Shown here piece after piece: positions 44,501 through 51,138 of a stretch of 64,000 nt of DNA (the stretch's first letter is position 1; each line of letters starts with the position of its first letter). Source of the stretch: an uncultured Prevotellaceae bacterium (lineage in GTDB: Bacteria > Bacteroidota > Bacteroidia > Bacteroidales > Muribaculaceae); contig ONLH01000002.1 in NCBI GenBank assembly GCA_900318645.1, forward strand, positions 1-64,000, in the 5' to 3' direction. Position numbers and translations under genes: made by a program. Under the pieces are notes generated by a model. It saw only the letters and a program-made list of their open reading frames with translations. It did no database searches and was not told the DNA's origin.

Positions 44501-44795
44501 TGCCGTTAACAGGCACTTGCTGGTCACCAGCGGAAGGACCGTAGCGGTAGTTGTTGTTGAACGTCGTCCAATCTGAGGAGGACGAAGCCAGCCCATCGGC
44601 AAACACAAAATACACCTCGCCACTGATGGTGGTCGTGTAATTGTAAGTCCCATCGGCCTTGGCATTCATTCTGACTCCGCCGGCAGGATTCCAATCGCCG
44701 AACGGAGCGCCGCCCACGATATACATCTGGGCACCAGCCTGTAGCGTCAGCAATGACACCACAAACGAGAGAAATAGTGTAGTCGTTTTTTTCAT
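41562..44795 (-). CDS. Secreted multidomain alpha-amylase (GH13) with dockerin-like tail
   Basis: A 1077-residue exported starch hydrolase. After the signal peptide there are two SusE/F-like starch-surface modules (YIVGGAPFGDWNPAGGVRM at ~24; YILGEANGNSWDPSHGVEM at ~150). The GH13 catalytic barrel follows (~280-720) with nucleophile Asp474 (FRYDMCKGF), acid/base Glu499 (VGEYWDG), Asp569 (FVDNHDTG) and MMDMVINHKSG. C-terminal to it are a chitobiase-like segment (TIVYTTDGSVPT), a CBM26-like starch-binding module (INVYVKSSMAAAHIWAW), a third SusE/F-like module (YVLGNINTTGWAPNNGYEM) and a dockerin-like pair. All catalytic residues are present. Extracellular alpha-1,4-glucan cleavage is inferred; no SusC/D locus adjoins it. 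Confidence 0.92.
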   Translation of the reverse strand: MKKTTTLFLSFVVSLLTLQAGAQMYIVGGAPFGDWNPAGGVRMNAKADGTYNYTTTISGEVYFVFADGLASSSSDWTTFNNNYRYGPSAGDQQVPVNGTWTATQKAGDHGAYFFTGDGSEYVFTFDTINKRFKVAKEGGSGPVDPITGHLYILGEANGNSWDPSHGVEMSTTDGYIFTAQVTFNGEWSEEDANVSYFSFTTKLADDSEDWESIKPYRFTPVSDGNFWVTSSMLGQTIVMNALGEDVDISFRIPAGTYNITVDVSGRTTVITRESGGGPVAGKGWPAMYGGVMLQGFYWDSYDATKWTRFTEKAEEIGQNFDLVWVPNSGSVDDFGNAHSMGYMPVYWLKHNSCFGTETQLREMIQTLHGHNTSVMMDMVINHKSGKSGWVDFPDENVTGPVTGDEYSMTWSLADICRNDECTAQGYSPTGAYDEGENFDGSRDLDHTSANVQKNVKAYQKYLMQELGYDGFRYDMCKGFAGYYVGLYNKTSEPTFSVGEYWDGNAETLRWWLNETKQDDRIQSAVFDFALKYPMQSAFAGGNWSALNDKGLAADANYQRYSVTFVDNHDTGQNTNYDCLKTNVMAANAFILAMPGTPCVFYKHYNVYKNEISDCIKARRAAGIHNQSGIVTQEESNGGYILETAGTRGNLYLQLGGATANGCPYGFEPVQSGDGYALYITYGVDWRHVGKDGSILGYPVVSKKAGNYVGNVTLSVAPSRTGTTIVYTTDGSVPTVTSEKLTASKSFTFTENTTLKVAVLNGNQVENVESYVYTITDAATTGINVYVKSSMAAAHIWAWTSEGSVTGANWPGKTISSLDKVTVNDIEWYCLHVDADQVSVIFNNGEGGFENQTATINVTRDAFFIYPDSELTGLNYTAADTYLDVTEKYAGAGAASFDKVYVLGNINTTGWAPNNGYEMTTTNGEKYTATIDFVDPYGGYSYFSFSTALGESWDEIASDRMGATTNNFLINQARLGTELSVVQGTNAFRIPVGKYNLTLYLSRGVLVVDKWTEPVLIVRGDVNADGFVNIGDVTDLINVLLSGDTSSINVANADCEQDGRLSITDVTTLINYLLIGQW

Positions 44796-44880
44796 ATTGA
44801 ACTGTATTATTAAGTTTTGAATAGATAATTTGGTTATTCCGATGGTGATGGGCTTGATACCCTTTTCTTTTTGATGTCTC

Positions 44881-44888
44881 CAAAATTA
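44881..44888 (-). promoter_or_regulatory. -7 promoter element for the alpha-amylase gene
   Basis: Minus-strand TAATTTTG fits TAnnTTTG, about 85 bp upstream of the start codon. Confidence 0.5.
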
Positions 44889-45075
44889 CTGATTTCCCCC
44901 CACATCACTTTATAATGTCACTTCATCAGTTTCAAAATTTCAACGCAAACGATTGCACGTCAGCACCATTTATCACCCTTGCTAGAATTAACCCGGAAAC
45001 AACACACAACACTCAGTCCAGTTTGTTGCGTTGTCAACGCAACACTGAAATTAAAAACATCTCATCCACACCATC

Positions 45076-45144
45076 ATGCTGATGCTGACGCTCACTGCAG
45101 CGGCCCAGGACTTTGAGGTCGATGGCACCTACTACAACATCACG
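45076..45144 (+). pseudogene. Remnant of a BspA-like secreted protein gene
   Basis: The translation MLMLTLTAAAQDFEVDGTYYNIT looks like the end of a signal peptide and the first mature residues of BspA-type LRR proteins (compare ANAYDFQAGGIYYSINT at the start of the 49194 product). The similarity stops abruptly at a hairpin (45145-45170), after which the frame shows no repeats. I read it as a 5' fragment of a deleted gene. Confidence 0.55.
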
Positions 45145-45170
45145 GAAATAGTGCCCTTAGTCACTATTTC
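45145..45170. repeat. Hairpin at the breakpoint of the BspA remnant
   Basis: GAAATAGTG and CACTATTTC are perfect 9-bp inverted arms around an 8-nt loop, directly after the last recognisable codon of the remnant. Confidence 0.7.
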
Positions 45171-45314
45171 GCCTGCTGCTTTACCGAAATCAGTGAAGAA
45201 ATCTTGTTTCAACTCAACACAACAGTGTGCAGAATACCAGCGATTTGTGATGATTCGCTATATTGTTTTCCTGATGAGTGCCAGTATCGTGATGGGAAAC
45301 TGAAAACTTTATAT

Positions 45315-45322
45315 TACCTTTG
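45315..45322 (+). promoter_or_regulatory. -7 promoter element for the HAD phosphatase gene
   Basis: TACCTTTG is an exact TAnnTTTG match 22 bp before the ATG at 45345, which excludes the longer upstream reading frame. Confidence 0.6.
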
Positions 45323-45344
45323 CAGCATCATTTTAAGAAACATC

Positions 45345-46016
45345 ATGATGAAAAAGCTGGTGATTTTTGACTTGGACGGCACGCTGCTCTACACCATCGA
45401 GGATTTGGGGCAGGCAGCCAACTACGCACTTGAGCGCAACGGCTATGCTACCCATAGCATGGCGAGTTACCCCTACTTTGTGGGCAACGGAGTGCGCCGC
45501 CTGATGACTCGTGTGCTGCCCGAGGACGCACGTGATGACGAGACGGTGGATCGCGTGCTGGGCGACTTTCTGGAGTACTACGACGTGCACTGCACCGACT
45601 ACACCAAGCCCTACAACGGCATGCCAGAGCTCCTGCAGGACCTACGCGACCTGGGCGTGAGCATCGCTGTCGCCAGCAACAAGTACCAGAAGGCCGTCGA
45701 TAGAATCATCCCTCACTTCTTCCCCGACATCCCCTTTGTGGCCATAGAGGGGCACCGAGAGGGCGTCAACGTCAAGCCCGACCCCAGCGTGGTGTTTTCT
45801 ATCCTGTCTCAAGCCAAGGTCGCCAAGGCCGACACCCTCTACGTGGGTGACAGCGGCGTGGACATGGAGACGGCACGCCGTGCCTGCATCGACTCGGTGG
45901 GCGTGACCTGGGGCTTCCGCAGCAAGAAGGAACTCGTTGAGTACCATGCCGATGCTATCGTCAACAACCCGCTGGACATCCTTGACATTGTCGAGAATGG
46001 CATCCGCATTTCATAA
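45345..46016 (+). CDS. HAD-superfamily hydrolase (phosphoglycolate phosphatase-like)
   Basis: A 223-residue cytosolic phosphatase. HAD motif I (VIFDLDGTLLYT) has the nucleophile Asp and acid/base Asp; motif II is the Ser in IAVASNK, motif III the Lys in GVNVKPDPSVV, and motif IV the Asp pair in YVGDSGVDMETA. The helical cap after motif I and the overall length match Gph/PGMB-type enzymes. Start is at 45345 or the next Met at 45348; codons further upstream lie in the promoter. It is 37 nt before the YidE/YbjL-type transporter gene, probably co-transcribed. The real substrate is uncertain, since family members act on phosphoglycolate, sugar phosphates or pyrophosphate. Confidence 0.88.
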   Translation: MMKKLVIFDLDGTLLYTIEDLGQAANYALERNGYATHSMASYPYFVGNGVRRLMTRVLPEDARDDETVDRVLGDFLEYYDVHCTDYTKPYNGMPELLQDLRDLGVSIAVASNKYQKAVDRIIPHFFPDIPFVAIEGHREGVNVKPDPSVVFSILSQAKVAKADTLYVGDSGVDMETARRACIDSVGVTWGFRSKKELVEYHADAIVNNPLDILDIVENGIRIS

Positions 46017-46053
46017 AGGACACATCATTGACCTCTAAACATTAAACTAAATC

Positions 46054-47739
46054 ATGAACTGGTTCACCGAATTATGGATAGGCAACGGAGTGGCTCACAC
46101 GCTACTCATCTATGCCATCGTCATCGCCATCGGCGTCCTGCTGGGGAAAGTGAAAATCTTCGGCATTTCACTGGGCGCGACGTTTGTGTTGTTCTGTGGT
46201 ATCTTCATCGGCCATCTAGGCGTTGAGGTGGATCCTGCCACCCTCAAGTTCATCCAGGAATTCGGCCTCATCCTGTTCATCTTCTCCATTGGTCTGCAGG
46301 TGGGCCCCAGTTTCTTCTCCTCGTTCAAGCAGGAGGGCATCCAACTTAACGGTATCGCCATGCTCATCGTGGGCCTCAACGTGGTGGTGGCTCTTGCCAT
46401 CTATTTTATTGCCGGCAACATCAGCATGACAGATCTGGTAGGTGTCATGAGCGGTGCTGTAACCAACACGCCTGGGCTGGGTGCAGCCCAGCAGGCACTC
46501 ATCGAGACCGTCGGTGAACGCGCCAATGACCTCAACGAGTCCATGTCACTGGGCTATGCCGCAGCCTATCCCCTCGGCGTCATCGGCATCATCCTGTCGA
46601 TGGTGCTCTTGAAGGCCTTCTTCAAAATCAACGTCGATAAGGAAATCGATGAGATTGAGCGTGAAAAAGAAGACAGCCAGCTCAAGCCCCACGTCATCAC
46701 CTATCAGGTGACCAACAAGCTCATCTTTGACAAAGCAGTGACGCGCCTGCATTCCATCATTGACCGCAACTTCACCATCTCGCGACTCAAGCGCGCCGAC
46801 GGCACCATCGAGATTCCGCAGGGCGAGACTGTCATCCATCAGGATGACGTGTTGCGCATCGTCATGAGTGCACACGACCAGGACATTTTCGACGCCATCA
46901 TCGGCCCTCAGGTGGACCTTGACTGGCAGATTGAGACGTCGCCCAAGGGCATCGTCAGCAAGCGCATCGTCATCACCAATAGCGAAATCAATGGCCGCAA
47001 AATCGGCTCCATCCGTCTCCACGAGGGCTACAAGGTCAATGTCACCCGCGTCTATCGTGCGGGCGTCGAACTGCTGGCGAGCCCCAACCTGTCGCTGCAA
47101 GTGGGCGACCGCCTCACCGTCGTGGGACGCGAAGAGGATGTGGACCGCCTGGGCAAACGCATGGGCGACTCCTACAAGCGTCTGGAGCACCCCAACCTGT
47201 TCACCATGTTCATCGGCATCTTCCTCGGTATCATTGTCGGCTCCATTCCCATCATGCTCCCAGGCATGTCGGTGCCCATGAAGCTCGGTCTCGCCGGTGG
47301 ACCGCTCATCGTGGCCATCCTCATCGGCCGCTATGGTTACAAGGCACGCCTAGTGACCTATACCAGCACCGCTGCCAGCCTCATGCTGCGTGAGTTGGGA
47401 CTGAGTCTCTTCCTCGCCTCGGTGGGCATCGCGGCAGGTGGCAAATTCGTCTCCACCATCCTGAGCGCCAACGGTGCCTTGTGGGTACTCTATGGCTTCC
47501 TGATCACCATCATCCCGCTGCTCATCGCCGTTGTCGTGGCTCGCGGCAAGCTGCACCTCAACTACTGCACCATCATGGGTCTCGTTGCAGGTGCCACCAC
47601 CGATCCCCCCGCTCTGGGCTACGCTAACACCACCGCCGGCAACGACGCGCCTGCCGTCGCCTATGCCACCGTCTATCCCTTGACAATGTTCATGCGAGTC
47701 CTCATCGCAGAATTGATCATCATCTTTGCCGTAGCCTGA
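46054..47739 (+). CDS. YidE/YbjL-family putative transporter with RCK_C domains
   Basis: A 561-residue inner-membrane protein of the AspT/YidE/YbjL antiporter type. Two sets of about five transmembrane helices are arranged as a duplication. Each half has the Asp-Al_Ex signature: GAVTNTPGLGAAQQAL (near 135) and GATTDPPALGYANTTAGNDAPAVAYATVYPLTM (near 515). Between them are two regulatory TrkA_C/RCK_C-like domains (~205-295 and ~300-385; for example GRKIGSIRLHEGYKVNVTRVYRAG...LQVGDRLTVVGREEDVDRL). AspT members exchange aspartate for alanine, but substrates of the YidE/YbjL class are mostly unknown. Confidence 0.9.
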   Translation: MNWFTELWIGNGVAHTLLIYAIVIAIGVLLGKVKIFGISLGATFVLFCGIFIGHLGVEVDPATLKFIQEFGLILFIFSIGLQVGPSFFSSFKQEGIQLNGIAMLIVGLNVVVALAIYFIAGNISMTDLVGVMSGAVTNTPGLGAAQQALIETVGERANDLNESMSLGYAAAYPLGVIGIILSMVLLKAFFKINVDKEIDEIEREKEDSQLKPHVITYQVTNKLIFDKAVTRLHSIIDRNFTISRLKRADGTIEIPQGETVIHQDDVLRIVMSAHDQDIFDAIIGPQVDLDWQIETSPKGIVSKRIVITNSEINGRKIGSIRLHEGYKVNVTRVYRAGVELLASPNLSLQVGDRLTVVGREEDVDRLGKRMGDSYKRLEHPNLFTMFIGIFLGIIVGSIPIMLPGMSVPMKLGLAGGPLIVAILIGRYGYKARLVTYTSTAASLMLRELGLSLFLASVGIAAGGKFVSTILSANGALWVLYGFLITIIPLLIAVVVARGKLHLNYCTIMGLVAGATTDPPALGYANTTAGNDAPAVAYATVYPLTMFMRVLIAELIIIFAVA

Positions 47740-47804
47740 GGATTATACCATTACTCAGGCTTCAGTAAAAGAAAGAACATTTCATACATTAATCCCACTA
47801 TTTT

Positions 47805-47842
47805 GTCCATTATGCAACAAATCTCTTGGTTGCATAATGGAC
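47805..47842. promoter_or_regulatory. Inverted repeat overlapping a promoter (candidate operator)
   Basis: Perfect 14-bp arms GTCCATTATGCAAC and GTTGCATAATGGAC are separated by 10 nt. The right arm covers the expected -33 region of the promoter at 47850-47857. There is no T-run, so a terminator is less likely than a protein-binding site. Confidence 0.55.
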
Positions 47843-47849
47843 ATGTTCT

Positions 47850-47857
47850 TACCTTTG
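47850..47857 (+). promoter_or_regulatory. -7 promoter element for the gene at 47900
   Basis: TACCTTTG, an exact TAnnTTTG match, 43 bp before the ATG; TTG at 47826-47828 or 47830-47832 may be the -33 element. Confidence 0.65.
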
Positions 47858-47899
47858 CATCACAAACGAAGATTATTAACCGATTAAAACAATAAAATC

Positions 47900-48940
47900 A
47901 TGAAAAAGTTCATTATCGCAATCATTCTTATCGCAGGAGTGCAAGGACAGGCAAACGCTCAACTCTTCAAGAAACTGGGCAACGCCATTGAGAAAGCGGC
48001 CAAGACAGTTGACGACGTAGCCAACACCGTCTTGGGAGAATCTGGATCGACCAAAGGCAAAACCAAAGACAACAGCAAGAAAGTCAATGGCAAGCCCTAC
48101 ACGATTGGGGATACCAAAATTTCCATCATCGGCGACAATCCCGGTGTAAGCATAACTAAGCTACACGCCACCCGCGTTTACGGTTCCAAGGATGTCATCC
48201 TAAACATGCAGTTTTACAACAGCTCCGACGATTCTTGGAAAATATATACCGAGATTGGCTATTGTGTGGCAATCGATGATAATGGCAACCAATTCAAAAA
48301 AGGAGGTGTTGACATGGGCAGTGGCGAGTTTACCATATACCGCACAGCCAACACGATTCTTGACGACACAAAACTGAATACAAGGGTGCTTTTTTCCCAT
48401 GTGAATCTCGATGACACCAAGTTCAAGAGGGTCGAGATGAATTATTACTATCTGGACAATGACTGCAACACTCACAACGGAACATTCCGCATGGACAATG
48501 TACCCATCAATCTATTACCCAGCCTGAAGGCCGACGGCATTTACGGAGAAGGCAAAGTCCTGGTGGGCACCGCCATCGCTAGCCTGCCCGCCAGCATTCC
48601 TTATATGTATGACAACTACACGACCAGCCAGTTCTCCAACAAGGAGGGCAAGACCTATAAACTGGTCACATTCACCCTAGATGGCGAAGTGATGTTCAAG
48701 GCCATTTCAGCCGACCAAAGCACCATCAGCTACATCTGTGTGGATACGCCGTATGTGCAGTTCAAGGTCGGCGAGAACTTTTACAAGATTGATGACTACC
48801 TGTATCGAGACGACAAGTTCTGCACCCCGAACGCTAACGGCGACCTGACCTTCAAGGGGCTGACACTCAAACGCGAGAAGAACAAAAGCACCTATCAAGA
48901 GGAAATCAAGTGTGTCTATGCAGGACTCTCAGTACAATAA
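47900..48940 (+). CDS. Exported protein of unknown function
   Basis: I do not recognise this 346-residue protein. It has a signal peptide (MKKFIIAIILIAGVQGQANA), then a short amphipathic helix (LFKKLGNAIEKAAKTVDDVANTVLGE), a low-complexity Lys/Ser linker, and a beta-rich body. Within the body, residues ~75-190 (ISITKLHATRVYGSKDVILNMQFYNSSDDSW...) resemble the DUF4352-like immunoglobulin-type sheets used in small exported proteins, but this is a loose impression. It may be transcribed with the small lipoprotein at 49006. Its promoter overlaps a strong inverted repeat, suggesting specific regulation. Confidence 0.6.
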   Translation: MKKFIIAIILIAGVQGQANAQLFKKLGNAIEKAAKTVDDVANTVLGESGSTKGKTKDNSKKVNGKPYTIGDTKISIIGDNPGVSITKLHATRVYGSKDVILNMQFYNSSDDSWKIYTEIGYCVAIDDNGNQFKKGGVDMGSGEFTIYRTANTILDDTKLNTRVLFSHVNLDDTKFKRVEMNYYYLDNDCNTHNGTFRMDNVPINLLPSLKADGIYGEGKVLVGTAIASLPASIPYMYDNYTTSQFSNKEGKTYKLVTFTLDGEVMFKAISADQSTISYICVDTPYVQFKVGENFYKIDDYLYRDDKFCTPNANGDLTFKGLTLKREKNKSTYQEEIKCVYAGLSVQ

Positions 48941-49005
48941 TCTCGTGTTGCTTCAATTGCATTCATTCATATTCAACAATAACCCTTTGATTAAACTATC
49001 AACTT

Positions 49006-49149
49006 ATGAAACATCTGTTCAATTTTGTAGCAGTAGCCGTAGCTGCACTCATGTTCACGGCATGTAACAACAATGGCAACCAGAACGCCAACAGCGCCAC
49101 TGGCAACGAAGCCCAAGGACGCATCTTCTCCTTCCTGATCGGCTTTTGA
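49006..49149 (+). CDS. Small lipoprotein (47 residues)
   Basis: A short reading frame with a clear lipoprotein signal: MKHLFNFVAVAVAALMFTAC, lipobox FTAC at Cys20, then an Asn-rich tail (NNNGNQNANSATGNE) and a hydrophobic end (GRIFSFLIGF). It lies 65 nt after the previous gene and 44 nt before the BspA-like gene start. Size and tail resemble small entericidin-like or other tethering lipoproteins, but no function can be assigned. A truncated larger lipoprotein is an alternative. Confidence 0.6.
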   Translation: MKHLFNFVAVAVAALMFTACNNNGNQNANSATGNEAQGRIFSFLIGF

Positions 49150-49193
49150 TCATTAACACAATTATATTACTAACAAATAAAAATCATCGCTTT

Positions 49194-51014
49194 ATGAAAA
49201 ATGTTTTCACTTCATTCCTGACGATGGCATGTCTGCTTCTCGGAGCCGCTGCCGCTAACGCCTATGACTTCCAGGCCGGAGGTATCTATTACAGCATCAA
49301 TACCGGAGGCAACTCAGTAACCGTCACCACTGGTGACAACGGTTTCCGCTACAGCGGCAACATCACCATCCCCGCCACCGTCACCAATGACGGTAAGACC
49401 TACAACGTCACCGCCATCGGATACCGCGCCTTTGAGAATTGCACCGAAATGGAATCTGTTATCATCGGCAGCAAGGTCAAGACCATCGGCGCATACGCCT
49501 TCCAGAACTGTGACGCGCTACAAGCAGTCTCCATCCCAAACAGTACTGAAGAGATTGGCAATTATGTCTTTGCCTATTGCGACAACCTCAAGAACGTCAT
49601 CATCGGAACGGGACTCAAAACCATCCCTTCACACGCTTTCGCCGAAATCCCTGTGACTACAGTAACTATCCCTGGCAATGTCGAGACCATCGATGAGGCT
49701 GCTTTCTACAATTGCACACACCTCACGCAACTCACCTTGAACGAGGGTCTGGTCAACATCAACAGCAATGCTTTCAGTGGATGCTCTACGCTGGCCAAGG
49801 TCGTGATTCCCAACACTGTCAAGACCATCGGCTACCGCTCATTCGAGAACTGCATCGAGATGGAACAACTCACCCTTGGCAACAAGGTCAAGACCATCGG
49901 TGCATACGCCTTTCAGAACTGTGACGCGCTTCAAGCTGTCTCCATCCCTAACAGTACTGAAGAAATGGACAATTATGTCTTTGCCTATTGCGACAACCTC
50001 AAGAACGTCACCATCGGAACGGGACTCAAAGCCATCCCTTCACACGCTTTCGCCGAAACCCCTGTGACTAAAGTAACGATCCCTGGCAATGTCGAGACTA
50101 TCAATGAGGCTGCTTTCTACAATTGCACACACCTCACGCAACTCACCTTGAACGAGGGTCTGGTCAACATCAACAGCAATGCCTTCAGTGGATGCTCAAC
50201 GCTGGCCAAGGTCGTGATTCCCAACACGGTCAAGACCATCGGCTACCGCTCATTCGAGAACTGCATCGAGATGGAACAACTCACCCTTGGCAACAAGGTC
50301 AAGACCTTCGGCGCATACGCCTTCCAGAACTGTGACGCGCTTCAAGCAGTCTCCATCCCTAACAGTACTGAAGAAATGGACAATTATGTCTTTGCCTATT
50401 GCGACAACCTCAAGAACATCACCATCGGAACGGGACTCAAAGCCATCCCTTCACACGCTTTCGCCGAAACCCCTGTGACTAAAGTAACTATCCCTGGCAA
50501 TGTCGAGACTATCAATGAGGCTGCTTTCTACAATTGCACACACCTCACGCAACTCACCATCGACGAGGGTGTTCTAACAATCGGTGGCAACGCTTTCAGT
50601 TCCTGCGTGAGATTGGCCAGAGTCGTTATACCTAACACTGTCAGAACAATTGGCTACCGTTCCTTTGAAAAATGCGCTGAGTTGGAGGAACTGACCCTTG
50701 GCAGCAATATCAGAAGCCTTGGTGCGTTTGCGTTCTACGATTGCAATGAACTCAAGAGCATTACCTCCTGTAACGAGACGGCTCCCGAGATGGGTAACGA
50801 AAGTTGCTTCACGGTCTATGGCAAGGCTAAGCTCTATATTCCTATCGGTGCCACTGCCAGCTACCAGTCCACCAACTATTGGCACAAGTTCACAGAGATC
50901 ATCGAGAAGGACCTGGGCCACAACGACGGTCCACTCGACGGAGACGTCAACCATGACAACGAGGTTACTATTGCCGACGTCAACTACATCATCGACATCA
51001 TCCTGAGCAAGTAA
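49194..51014 (+). CDS. BspA-like leucine-rich-repeat (LRR_5) surface protein with dockerin-like end
   Basis: A 606-residue exported protein. The ATG at 49194 gives the signal peptide MKNVFTSFLTMACLLLGAAAANA, followed by YDFQAGGIYYSINT. The body is made of ~23-residue LRR_5 (TpLRR) repeats such as VIIGSKVKTIGAYAFQNCDALQAVSIPNSTEEI. Six of these form a 137-residue superunit present three times (411 bp each, very similar at DNA level). The end carries a GDVNHDNEVTIADVNYIIDIIL dockerin-like repeat. BspA proteins are linked to adhesion to host matrix and to coaggregation; here that is inferred. A bidirectional terminator follows. Confidence 0.85.
   Translation: MKNVFTSFLTMACLLLGAAAANAYDFQAGGIYYSINTGGNSVTVTTGDNGFRYSGNITIPATVTNDGKTYNVTAIGYRAFENCTEMESVIIGSKVKTIGAYAFQNCDALQAVSIPNSTEEIGNYVFAYCDNLKNVIIGTGLKTIPSHAFAEIPVTTVTIPGNVETIDEAAFYNCTHLTQLTLNEGLVNINSNAFSGCSTLAKVVIPNTVKTIGYRSFENCIEMEQLTLGNKVKTIGAYAFQNCDALQAVSIPNSTEEMDNYVFAYCDNLKNVTIGTGLKAIPSHAFAETPVTKVTIPGNVETINEAAFYNCTHLTQLTLNEGLVNINSNAFSGCSTLAKVVIPNTVKTIGYRSFENCIEMEQLTLGNKVKTFGAYAFQNCDALQAVSIPNSTEEMDNYVFAYCDNLKNITIGTGLKAIPSHAFAETPVTKVTIPGNVETINEAAFYNCTHLTQLTIDEGVLTIGGNAFSSCVRLARVVIPNTVRTIGYRSFEKCAELEELTLGSNIRSLGAFAFYDCNELKSITSCNETAPEMGNESCFTVYGKAKLYIPIGATASYQSTNYWHKFTEIIEKDLGHNDGPLDGDVNHDNEVTIADVNYIIDIILSK
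49419..50651 (+). repeat. Three tandem 411-bp repeats inside the BspA-like gene
   Basis: Unit boundaries at the GG(C/A)TACCGC motif recur at 49419, 49830, 50241 and 50652, exactly 411 bp apart. The second and third units are almost identical; the first is slightly diverged and the last boundary leads into more diverged LRRs. The period keeps the reading frame (137 codons). Confidence 0.92.
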
Positions 51015-51049
51015 TTCCGAGCTGTTCAATACAACTCCGTCTATATCAC

Positions 51050-51088
51050 AAAAAAAGCAGGCGTCCCGCTACAGGACGCCTGTTTTTT
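51050..51088. terminator. Bidirectional terminator
   Basis: CAGGCGTCC pairs with GGACGCCTG; A residues precede and T residues follow. It serves the genes ending at 51014 (+) and 51139 (-). Confidence 0.88.
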
Positions 51089-51103
51089 CTGTTGCAATAA
51101 AGC

Positions 51104-51138
51104 TAAAGCCTAACAGCTAATAGCTAAAGTCTGATAGC
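51104..51138. repeat. Phased heptamer repeat
   Basis: Five consecutive 7-mers: TAAAGCC, TAACAGC, TAATAGC, TAAAGTC, TGATAGC, ending directly at the stop codon of the 51139-52968 gene. Confidence 0.75.

Noticed and set aside
42303-44576. 757-codon plus-strand open frame opposite the alpha-amylase gene
   Set aside because: The amylase catalytic residues are intact on the minus strand; the opposite frame has no start context or recognisable domain.
49419-50651. Regular repeats considered as a CRISPR array
   Set aside because: The repeats are 411 bp, contiguous, and encode LRR protein sequence; there are no short repeats with unique spacers.
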